Source: Candidatus Kaistella beijingensis
GTDB lineage: Bacteria > Bacteroidota > Bacteroidia > Flavobacteriales > Weeksellaceae
Assembly: GCF_020084865.1 (NCBI RefSeq)
Contig: NZ_CP071953.1
Span: 1,860,001-1,924,000 of the forward strand
DNA length: 64,000 bases
Reading direction: 5' to 3'
Shown here: positions 57,688 through 64,000 of the stretch, piece after piece
Numbering within the stretch: the stretch's first letter is position 1
Layout: each line of letters begins with the position of its first letter
Made by a program: the position numbers and the translations under genes
Notes under the pieces: generated by a model
Seen by the model: the letters and a program-made list of their open reading frames with translations, nothing else
Database searches by the model: none
What the model was told of the DNA's origin: nothing

Positions 57688-60168
57688 ATGAAAAAAACTA
57701 TACTTTTCCTTTTGGCAATCACGGTCGTCAATTCCTGCTCATCGCGGAAGAAAACGAACGATTCCTCATTTATGAAAGGATTTTTCTCTTACTACAACAC
57801 ACTTTTTAACAGTAAAGATGCTTTGCAGACCGAGTTGAAAACGCGCGATAAATCACATAAGGATAATTTTTATGATCCCTACATCCAATTGCTGACCTAT
57901 GATGAACAACCATTGGGGACCGATTTGCAGGCCAGTTCTTTTTTTGCTGAAGATTCGGGGCGTCCTGGTGCGCCGGGAATGCCACCCAACAGTTTCGAAA
58001 ACACAAGTCCAAAAAATGGCGCGTCAATCCTGGAAATTTCGGAGGCAAAAGCCTTGAAAGCAAGTGCCAAATATTCGGTTTTGAAAGCTGGTGAAGAAAA
58101 AAACAAGAAAATTTTCGACGCCAATATTTTGTTGGCACAATCGCGCCTTTACCAAGGCAAACCATTGGAGGCTTTGGATGGCCTAAACTACATTTTCTCG
58201 AATATGAGGAAGGATAAGAGGCTTCCTTTGGCAAAAATTTATCAGGGTTTGGCTTACTCTAAAATGGAAGATTATAACCGAGCTGAAGAAGTTTTTGCAG
58301 ATCTGAAAAACGACGACCTTAAGAAAGATTACAAAAAATTGCTTTCCGTGTACTACGCTGAAATGTTGCTTCATGCAGGGAAAAAAGAAGAGGCGGTAAA
58401 TGAACTTGAGGACGCTTTTGCTGTAAATAAAAACCGAAAACTACGAAGCAGAATCGCATTTCTTAGAGGACAAATTTTAGCTAATCTGGGGAGAAATGAG
58501 GAAGCCAGAGAAAGTTTTGTTTCCGCCTATAGGTATGCGAATAATTTTGAGTTTGAAGTAAAGTCGCAAGTTGAAATTGCAAAAACATTCAACGGAAAAG
58601 GCGATGATTACGAAGGGGCAAAAGAGTACCTGGAAAAAATCAGCAAAAAAGGGACTTATGCTTCCAGAAAAAATGAATTCTATTATGCGCTGGGTTTAAT
58701 GGCGAATAAAGCAGGGAAAAAAGATGACGCAAAAGCGTTTTTCGCCCAATCCCTGAAAGAAAAAATTTCCGATCCTCAAATTCGTGGTTTGAATTATTAT
58801 GAAATCGGGAAAACTTACTTTGAAGAGAGCGATTACCTTTCAGCGGGCGCCTATTATGATTCGGCACTTGCAGTGATGACTTATCAACCTTCAAAAGTTT
58901 TGTTGGAAGAACAGTCCAAAAATATAAAGGAAGTTTCTGCAAATTATTATCTGGTTAAGAAAAATGACAGTATTCTTGCACTAACTAAAATGCCGGAGAG
59001 CGAGCGAATCGCTTACTTCAACAAGCTCATTGACGGGATTAAGGCAAAAGAAGCAAAGGAAGAGTTGGAGAAAAGACGCGCAGAAAGAAGCAAAGGATTC
59101 GACACCGGTGATTACTCCGCAAACTCTATATTTGCTTCAAATACCGTTGGTTTTCAAGATTTTTCAGGGGGAAATAAAGGTGGTTTTTATTTTGCCAATC
59201 AAGGTACCGTTTCTAAAGGAGAATCTACCTTTAAACAAATTTGGGGAAACCGCTCATTAAGTGATAACTGGAGAACTTCCGCAAGAAGCACGTCTCTTGA
59301 AGATTTAAAAAACGAAGCAATGGGGGTTACTTCTGCACCAGATCCGAGAAGATTAGAAACCAGCTTTTACATCGAAAAAATTCCGACAAATACCGATGAA
59401 ATTCTAGCTTTAAAAAAGGCCAGAGACACCGCAAGTTTAGGTTTGGGAAGAATGTATGACGCCTATTTTTCCGACACCAAACTGGCCACAAAAACACTCT
59501 ATGATTTGGTGGATAACAAGCCTGTGGAAGAAGTTGAACTTCCTGCATTATACCAGATTTTTGTGATGAATTACGAGAAAAATCCGGAAGCAGCAGAAAG
59601 GGCAAAACAAAAAATCCTCAGTGATTTTCCTTACACTTCTTACGCAGAGTTCGTGAAAAATCCTAAAAACACTTCCTTCTCCAAATCTTCAGAAGAGGTT
59701 GAAAAAGCCTATTCAGAAGCTTTCGATTTATATTCTAAAGAAAAATATGAAGAAAGCAAAGCTCTAATTGAGGCTTCGCTAGAAAAATATCCTAAAGATG
59801 CTTTGGTTCCGAAGTTTGCCTTACTGAATGCGTTTAACTCTGGAAAAACTGCCGGAAAAGAGATCATGATTTTACAGTTGGAGCAGATTGCCCTGAACTA
59901 TGCGAAAACTTTAGAGGGCGAAAAGGCAAGAGAAATGCTTAAATATCTGAAAAGTGATCTTACCATCGAAAAAACGGATGATGAGGGAAATGTCATTAAT
60001 GAAAATCCGCAAGTGGTTCAACAAACGCAGGCTCCTGCAGATGGTCCACAAAGTCCGCCACAAGGTTCGAATCGACCTTCGGTTCCTGGATCTCCCGTTC
60101 CGGTTTCAACAGGATTTGGAACGCCGCAAAATATTAAAAAAGTTCAAGAAGAGCCTAAAATAAAATAA
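57688..60168 (+). CDS. PorW/SprE-like type IX secretion lipoprotein with TPR repeats
   Basis: An 826-residue lipoprotein. The signal MKKTILFLLAITVVNSC ends in a lipobox Cys at residue 17. Numerous TPR helices fill about 140-430 (for example LPLAKIYQGLAYSKMEDYNRAEEVF). The motif GFYFANQGTVSKGESTFKQIWGNRSLSDNWR near 506-535 is the part I associate with SprE/PorW of Bacteroidota gliding and type IX secretion. The C-terminus is Gln/Pro-rich and low in complexity (60000-60160). In gliding species SprE is needed for T9SS assembly; the T9SS-sorted protein at 13380-14711 shows that a T9SS exists. A terminator overlaps the start of the convergent tsaB end. Confidence 0.85.
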   Translation: MKKTILFLLAITVVNSCSSRKKTNDSSFMKGFFSYYNTLFNSKDALQTELKTRDKSHKDNFYDPYIQLLTYDEQPLGTDLQASSFFAEDSGRPGAPGMPPNSFENTSPKNGASILEISEAKALKASAKYSVLKAGEEKNKKIFDANILLAQSRLYQGKPLEALDGLNYIFSNMRKDKRLPLAKIYQGLAYSKMEDYNRAEEVFADLKNDDLKKDYKKLLSVYYAEMLLHAGKKEEAVNELEDAFAVNKNRKLRSRIAFLRGQILANLGRNEEARESFVSAYRYANNFEFEVKSQVEIAKTFNGKGDDYEGAKEYLEKISKKGTYASRKNEFYYALGLMANKAGKKDDAKAFFAQSLKEKISDPQIRGLNYYEIGKTYFEESDYLSAGAYYDSALAVMTYQPSKVLLEEQSKNIKEVSANYYLVKKNDSILALTKMPESERIAYFNKLIDGIKAKEAKEELEKRRAERSKGFDTGDYSANSIFASNTVGFQDFSGGNKGGFYFANQGTVSKGESTFKQIWGNRSLSDNWRTSARSTSLEDLKNEAMGVTSAPDPRRLETSFYIEKIPTNTDEILALKKARDTASLGLGRMYDAYFSDTKLATKTLYDLVDNKPVEEVELPALYQIFVMNYEKNPEAAERAKQKILSDFPYTSYAEFVKNPKNTSFSKSSEEVEKAYSEAFDLYSKEKYEESKALIEASLEKYPKDALVPKFALLNAFNSGKTAGKEIMILQLEQIALNYAKTLEGEKAREMLKYLKSDLTIEKTDDEGNVINENPQVVQQTQAPADGPQSPPQGSNRPSVPGSPVPVSTGFGTPQNIKKVQEEPKIK

Positions 60169-60193
60169 AAAGCGAACATTATTCTTCGCTTTT
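60168..60193. terminator. Terminator between PorW/SprE-like gene and tsaB, inside the tsaB coding end
   Basis: AAAGCGAA (60169-60176) pairs with TTCGCTTT (60185-60192), followed by Ts. The right half encodes the last Lys/Ser/Glu residues of TsaB on the other strand, so one sequence serves as coding end and terminator. Confidence 0.8.
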
Positions 60194-60859
60194 CTTTTTC
60201 TTAACTCCCTGGAAATCTTTTAAATAAAACGGTTCGAAGTAGGCGACATCCTCAAAATCTTTTTGGTTAAATTTTTCGACTGATTTCTTTATTAAATAAT
60301 TTGCTGAAGGATAAATGTTTTCATTGAATTCGGCATTTGGGAGTGATACGATTTCTTTTGCCTTATTTGCACCATCACCAACGAAAAGCACTTTCTTTGC
60401 TGCAAATTCCTGAAACGAGTTTTCATCCAAAATTTTCGCCTCCGTTTCGGAAATTATTTCGCCTGAATTTCCATCGAAAACTGCGCAATAAACCTCCATT
60501 CTACGAGCATCGATTAATGGAATGATGAAATCAAAATTTTGGCTTAAAAACGGTTCAATCATTGTTTCTAAAGAATTTACCGCAATTAGTGGAATCTTTA
60601 ATCCGTAACAAAATCCTTTCGCAGATGCTGCTCCAATTCTCAATCCCGTATAAGAACCAGGTCCTTTTCCAAGAGAGACTGCATCCAAATCTTTGAGGGA
60701 AATTTCCGCACCTTCTAAAGCCCATTCTACAAACGTATGCAGCGATTCCGACTGTTTATAATTATCGGCAACTTCTTCGCACAGACACAATAATTTTTCG
60801 CCATCCGAAATAGCGACGGAACAGTTTTTAGACGAGGTTTCGAGGTGGAGGATTTTCAT
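60179..60859 (-). CDS. tsaB: tRNA threonylcarbamoyladenosine biosynthesis protein TsaB
   Basis: A 226-residue ASKHA-fold partner of TsaD in tRNA t6A37 synthesis. N-terminal LHLETSSKNCSVAISDG (residues 4-20) and GKGPGSYTGLRIGAASAKG near 64-82 are the defining motifs, with IDARRMEVYCAVF near 115-127. The protein ends in a basic KKKSEE stretch encoded by the terminator stem. A promoter lies at 60906-60938 on the minus strand. Confidence 0.95.
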   Translation of the reverse strand: MKILHLETSSKNCSVAISDGEKLLCLCEEVADNYKQSESLHTFVEWALEGAEISLKDLDAVSLGKGPGSYTGLRIGAASAKGFCYGLKIPLIAVNSLETMIEPFLSQNFDFIIPLIDARRMEVYCAVFDGNSGEIISETEAKILDENSFQEFAAKKVLFVGDGANKAKEIVSLPNAEFNENIYPSANYLIKKSVEKFNQKDFEDVAYFEPFYLKDFQGVKKKKSEE

Positions 60860-60864
60860 TGTTT

Positions 60865-60942
60865 CAATTTGAAAATTTGAGAATATACTAATTTAAAAAT
60901 TTTTGCAAAGATAGTTGATTGCATTTTCAAATTTTCAAATTG
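60865..60942. repeat. 16-bp perfect inverted repeat of octamer units upstream of tsaB
   Basis: CAATTTGAAAATTTGA (60865-60880) and TCAAATTTTCAAATTG (60927-60942) are perfect reverse complements. The left side reads as octamers (CAATTTGA, AAATTTGA, GAATATAC). The tsaB promoter elements are inside it. Confidence 0.8.
60906..60938 (-). promoter_or_regulatory. Promoter of tsaB (TTG-N22-TATCTTTG)
   Basis: On the minus strand TTG (60938-60936), 22-base spacer, TATCTTTG (60913-60906). Transcription would start near 60900, about 40 bases upstream of the ATG. Confidence 0.6.
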
Positions 60943-60955
60943 ATTTATTTTCAAA

Positions 60956-61705
60956 TTAATTACGATAAATCGTTCTCGGTTCGCTTTGGGCACTTGGATA
61001 TATTGTTAAATCAGAGATCGCGACACGGTTTGGCGCATTCACACAATAATAAATAGCATCTGCAATATCTTCTGCTTTTAAAGCTTCATAACCTGCGTAA
61101 ACGGTTTTTGCGCGTTCTACATCTCCTTTGAAACGAACTTTTGAGAAATCGGTTTCCACCGCTCCGGGTTGGATATTGGTGACTTTAATTCCAAATTCTG
61201 TGAGTTCCAGTCTCATTCCTTCAGAAATAACGTCAACCGCTCTTTTGGAGGCGCAATACACTACTCCATTTGCATAAGTTTGTCGCGCTGCAACTGAGGA
61301 AATATTGACGATGTGTCCCGATTTTCTTTCCTTCATTCCGGGAATAATTAATTTCGAAACGTAAAGAAGTCCCTTTACATTTCCGTCCATCATGGCGTCC
61401 CAATCTTCTAAATTTCCTTCTGATAAAGGTTCTAAACCATGTGCATTTCCTGCGTTGTTGATGAGTACATCAATATTTTTCCAGCTTTCGGGAAGAGAAT
61501 TTATAGCGGTTTCTACCTCTGAAAAATTTCTTTGGTCAAAGCTTAAACTAAAAGTTTCGGTGAAAGCGGAAAGTTCTGTTTTTATCTGTTCTAAAACTTC
61601 CTTTCTTCTGCCACAAAGTATAATTCTATAACTGTTTTTTGCAAGTAATTCTGCGGTGGCTTTTCCGATTCCGGAAGTTGCGCCTGTAATGAGTGCTGTT
61701 TTCAT
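60956..61705 (-). CDS. SDR family NAD(P)-dependent oxidoreductase
   Basis: A 249-residue classical short-chain dehydrogenase. Cofactor motif TGATSGIG is at residues 7-14, NNAGNA near 87-92, catalytic Ser in VNISSVAA and YxxxK in YCASKRAVD near 151. The Arg pair after the second strand (LCGRRKE) favours NADP(H). The closest known type is YdfG-like 3-hydroxy acid dehydrogenases, but the substrate is not known. Confidence 0.92.
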   Translation of the reverse strand: MKTALITGATSGIGKATAELLAKNSYRIILCGRRKEVLEQIKTELSAFTETFSLSFDQRNFSEVETAINSLPESWKNIDVLINNAGNAHGLEPLSEGNLEDWDAMMDGNVKGLLYVSKLIIPGMKERKSGHIVNISSVAARQTYANGVVYCASKRAVDVISEGMRLELTEFGIKVTNIQPGAVETDFSKVRFKGDVERAKTVYAGYEALKAEDIADAIYYCVNAPNRVAISDLTIYPSAQSEPRTIYRN

Positions 61706-61750
61706 ATTTATTGTAGCAATTCTGCAATGTAATAATGTGACAATGGTCCT

Positions 61751-62122
61751 TTAATTCGCATCAAAACTTTGGAAAGCGTCTTCAATATGGGTGATTTGAA
61801 GTGCTCCTGTTTTATCGGGAAGAACGGTGATGATATCGAAACGTACTTCCTTGTCGATTTGATTATCGGTCATGAAAAAATCTGCGGTTTGAACGACGGA
61901 TTTTATTTTCCTTTTATTCACGGCTTCTTGTGGCTCGATTAAAGTATCGTAACTTCTTGCCTTCACTTCTGTAACCACGATTAAATCTTGAAATTCAGAA
62001 ACAATATCAATTTCATGGTGTTGAAACCGAAAGTTTCTCACCAAAATCTTGTATCCTTTTTTGGCTAGAAAATCTGCGGCTAAATCTTCTGCAAGTTTTC
62101 CGAATTCGTTGTGTTCAGCCAT
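61751..62122 (-). CDS. YraN family endonuclease-fold protein (UPF0102)
   Basis: A 123-residue small protein of the UPF0102/YraN family with a restriction-endonuclease-like core. Signatures are FGKLAEDLAADFLAKKGYKIL near residues 7-27, HEIDIVSEFQDLIVVTEVKAR near 36-56 (Asp and ExK pattern) and VRFDIITV near 92-100. Function remains unproven in most bacteria. It lies close to an LD-carboxypeptidase gene on the same strand, with a heptamer array between them. Confidence 0.92.
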   Translation of the reverse strand: MAEHNEFGKLAEDLAADFLAKKGYKILVRNFRFQHHEIDIVSEFQDLIVVTEVKARSYDTLIEPQEAVNKRKIKSVVQTADFFMTDNQIDKEVRFDIITVLPDKTGALQITHIEDAFQSFDAN

Positions 62123-62132
62123 AAGACATTTT

Positions 62133-62167
62133 GTTTCAAGTTTCAGGTTTCAAGTACAAAGTTTCTA
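62133..62167. repeat. Heptamer array between the LD-carboxypeptidase gene and yraN
   Basis: Five units GTTTCAA, GTTTCAG, GTTTCAA, GTACAAA, GTTTCTA with exact period 7. The last unit contains the stop codon of the minus-strand LD-carboxypeptidase gene (62165-62167). Confidence 0.75.
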
Positions 62168-63094
62168 AAACTCAACCTTAACCTTTTCCTCAACCTCCAT
62201 CTTCACAGTTCCGCCAATCAATAAAGGACGGTTATCATGAATATGTCCGTTAGGAAATCCGAAAATCGTTGGAAAATCATACTTTGAAATTCTTTCGGAA
62301 ATGATTTTATAGGCAAATTCATCGAAACTTTCTCCGAAGTTTTTATTGTCTTTTTCATCGCCCATATTCGTCATTCCACCCACAATCAAACCTTTGATTT
62401 TTCTAAAAACTCCCGCCAAATCAAGCGACATCAACATTCGGTCTAAAGCGTAAAAATTTTCGCCTATGTCTTCTATGAAAAGGATTTTGTCTTTAAAATT
62501 AAAAGAATAGTTTGTTCCTAAAAGTGCATAAATCAGCGCCAAATTTCCACCAACCAATTCACCTTGTACTCTACCCTTTTTATTAAAAGAATTGTTTTCT
62601 ATTTTGTATTTAGGGAATTTTCCTTTTAAAATATCAAAAGTCAAATCGTAACTTTGATCAGTTACTCCAAAACTTGAAGTTTTTACGGTTTGTCCGTGAA
62701 TGGAAGCAAAACCGTTCTTCAATAAATAACTCTGAATTACCGTGTTATCGGAATATCCAATATACCATTTTGGATTTTTTCTGAATTTTGAAAGTTTTAA
62801 ATGTCGTAACAAATGTTGACAACCATAACCTCCTCTTGAAGCCCAGATTGCAGAAATTTCTTCATTATTTAAAGCCCAATTCAAGTCGGAAATACGTTCT
62901 TTTTCGGTTCCTGCATAATTGTAACCGTTGGAAAATTTAGTGTAAAGATTCTTTCCTAAAACGGGTTCAAATCCTTTGGATTCAATAAGTTTCAATCCTT
63001 TTTCCAATTGCGATTCTTCCACAGAACCTGCAGGTGAAATGATGGCAATTTTGTCGCCTTTTTTTAATGATTTTGGGAAAATTATTTCCTTCAT
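62165..63094 (-). CDS. LD-carboxypeptidase (S66 family)
   Basis: A 309-residue S66 serine peptidase of the LdcA/MccF family. The N-terminus has DKIAIISPAGSV; ASRGGYGCQHLL and WYIGYSDNTVI carry the nucleophile region (Ser in GYSD near residue 115), FIEDIGENFYALDRML has the catalytic Glu near 210, and FPNGHIHDNRPL the His near 280. It probably removes the terminal D-Ala from muramyl tetrapeptides in recycling. It overlaps the LysE-type gene stop by four bases (ATGA). Confidence 0.92.
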   Translation of the reverse strand: MKEIIFPKSLKKGDKIAIISPAGSVEESQLEKGLKLIESKGFEPVLGKNLYTKFSNGYNYAGTEKERISDLNWALNNEEISAIWASRGGYGCQHLLRHLKLSKFRKNPKWYIGYSDNTVIQSYLLKNGFASIHGQTVKTSSFGVTDQSYDLTFDILKGKFPKYKIENNSFNKKGRVQGELVGGNLALIYALLGTNYSFNFKDKILFIEDIGENFYALDRMLMSLDLAGVFRKIKGLIVGGMTNMGDEKDNKNFGESFDEFAYKIISERISKYDFPTIFGFPNGHIHDNRPLLIGGTVKMEVEEKVKVEF

Positions 63095-63774
63095 TTCTTC
63101 ATCTGTTTTTGTTCGGTTTTCTCTGCTTCTTCCAATTTTTTATCGAACTGATTGAATTTTTTAAAACTCTGCAGGAAAATAAAAATACTGAAAAACACCA
63201 AAATTACTCCCACACTTCTGCGGATTAAATTGGCAACGCGCTGATTCAGTTTATCGTGAAACTGCTTTGCAAGCATAATTTTTAAGAAATCAATGACTAA
63301 ATAGGTTCCTACAACCAATGCCATATAAAATAGAAAATCTTCTGTTTCAGGATATGCGTTTCGTACCGAAATCACGGTCACCAACCAAAAAAGTACAACT
63401 CCAATATTAAGGATATTAAACAGGAAACCGTTCAGGAAAGTCTTTACGTAATTTTGATTGATGATTTTCTCTTCGCCGCGAAGGTGCATTTTTGTACGGG
63501 AAACAATCATATAAAGCGCATAAATAAATACGATGAAAGCAGTAATCCTGTAAAAACCGGGATGTTTATCTATAATATCAACCAAATCACCACTAGCAAA
63601 GTAGGATGCGGAAATACACAAAACATCCGCTAAAACCACGCCTAAATCAAGAGCAAGTGCATGTTTCGGCCCACGAGAAAAACTGGTTTCAATCAGCAGG
63701 AAAAAAATCGGACCTATGAAAACAAGGCTCAACATAATTCCTAAACCGACTGCAGAAAATATGAGTTCAAACAT
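63091..63774 (-). CDS. LysE family transporter
   Basis: A 227-residue membrane protein with six helices of the LysE/RhtB type. Signatures are GLGIMLSLVFIGPIFFLLIETSFSRGPKHALALDLGVVLADVL in the N-terminal third, and a C-terminal Lys/Glu-rich cytoplasmic tail. LysE relatives export amino acids; the substrate here is unknown. Translationally coupled to the LD-carboxypeptidase through an ATGA overlap, which hints that it may export amino acids from wall recycling. Confidence 0.88.
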   Translation of the reverse strand: MFELIFSAVGLGIMLSLVFIGPIFFLLIETSFSRGPKHALALDLGVVLADVLCISASYFASGDLVDIIDKHPGFYRITAFIVFIYALYMIVSRTKMHLRGEEKIINQNYVKTFLNGFLFNILNIGVVLFWLVTVISVRNAYPETEDFLFYMALVVGTYLVIDFLKIMLAKQFHDKLNQRVANLIRRSVGVILVFFSIFIFLQSFKKFNQFDKKLEEAEKTEQKQMKK

Positions 63775-63832
63775 AGATTTTTTGTAAAATTTCTACTTCT
63801 TCGAAAATTTATGTTTTACAAAAATACGTTTT

Positions 63833-64000
63833 CTATTCCACTATCTTAAAATCCAGCTGTTTTTGAATGAGATTCGCCTTCATCACTTTGATTTTCACTT
63901 TGTCGCCCAATTGATATTGGTTTCCTGTTCTTGTTCCGTAAACCAAATGATTTTTGGCGTCGAACATATAGGAATCATCCATTAAATCACGTAATTTGAT
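63833..64000 (-). CDS. rnr: Ribonuclease R, C-terminal end (5' part outside window)
   Basis: The minus-strand frame from the right edge to TAG at 63833-63835 encodes 55 residues: IKLRDLMDDSYMFDAKNHLVYG, then TRTGNQYQLGDKVKIKVMKANL and a final QLDFKIVE. This is the S1 RNA-binding domain and C-terminus of RNase R, a 3'-5' exoribonuclease. The rest lies beyond the window. The short Lys-rich tail of Proteobacterial RNase R is missing. It ends 59 bases upstream of the LysE-type gene start. Confidence 0.88.
   Translation of the reverse strand: MKLRDLMDDSYMFDAKNHLVYGTRTGNQYQLGDKVKIKVMKANLIQKQLDFKIVE

Overview
The window looks like chromosome of a flavobacterium close to Chryseobacterium/Kaistella (Bacteroidota, Weeksellaceae). 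The evidence is moderate A+T content (a 60-base line inside lepA counts about 37% G+C), near absence of Shine-Dalgarno sequences, several promoters with the Bacteroidota TAnnTTTG -7 element, a type IX secretion sorting domain, a PorW/SprE-like lipoprotein, GLPGLI and TonB-receptor genes, DUF2797, and an S46 dipeptidyl-peptidase. Genus is an inference from family content, not from an rRNA gene; I see no rRNA, tRNA, CRISPR array or insertion sequence.

Layout. 1-16743: mixed housekeeping genes. These are a truncated AsmA-like envelope protein, a DUF2797 protein, a DUF389 membrane protein that appears cut by a premature stop, a nucleotide-sugar epimerase, a DUF2795 protein, secA, a ROK kinase without its zinc cysteines, lipoprotein MsrA, a DUF3267 membrane protease, an S46 peptidase, a T9SS-secreted BNR-repeat protein, an ElaA-like acetyltransferase with engB, and an alpha/beta hydrolase. 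16952-34505: the division and cell-wall (dcw) cluster on the + strand, in the order mraZ-rsmH-ftsL-ftsI-murE-mraY-murD-ftsW-murG-murC-ftsQ-ftsA-ftsZ-yqeY, headed by two MraZ boxes. murF and ddl are absent from their usual slots. 34885-49999: bacilliredoxin, GH3-family enzyme, TPR protein, glmM, the feo iron-uptake genes, a GLPGLI protein, DinB protein, a GLPGLI remnant beside a TonB-type receptor, a cupin protein and an M14 peptidase. 50246-51838: a strikingly AT-rich three-gene cassette (TIGR04255-type protein, small unknown protein, DUF7689-type protein) with overlapping genes. 51891-64000: lepA, an ECF sigma/anti-sigma-like/Spy-like operon, DUF2520-kdsC-maf-porW/sprE, tsaB, an SDR, yraN, an LD-carboxypeptidase, a LysE-type exporter and the 3' end of rnr.

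Most unusual signal. The gaps between genes, above all in the dcw cluster, are filled by self-complementary sequences whose primary sequence differs from place to place. One type is a short hairpin with a constant GAA loop, a constant GAAAT/GACAT 3' flank and a different but always paired 5-8 bp stem. The other is a pair of inverted arrays of short tandem units (period 7, 8 or 15-16), each locus having its own unit. Such arrays often begin on the preceding stop codon. In murG two of them lie in the coding frame, one supplying the residues just before the first glycine-rich loop. Outside the cluster the same architecture recurs at 4875, 34505, 48373 and 60865.

Genes working together: dcw products build and place the septum; GlmM supplies the amino-sugar precursor; SecA, PorW/SprE and the T9SS substrate share the export route; FeoA/FeoB/Cys-rich protein form one iron-import unit behind an inverted-repeat operator candidate; the sigma factor, TM protein and Spy-like protein look like one envelope-stress operon.
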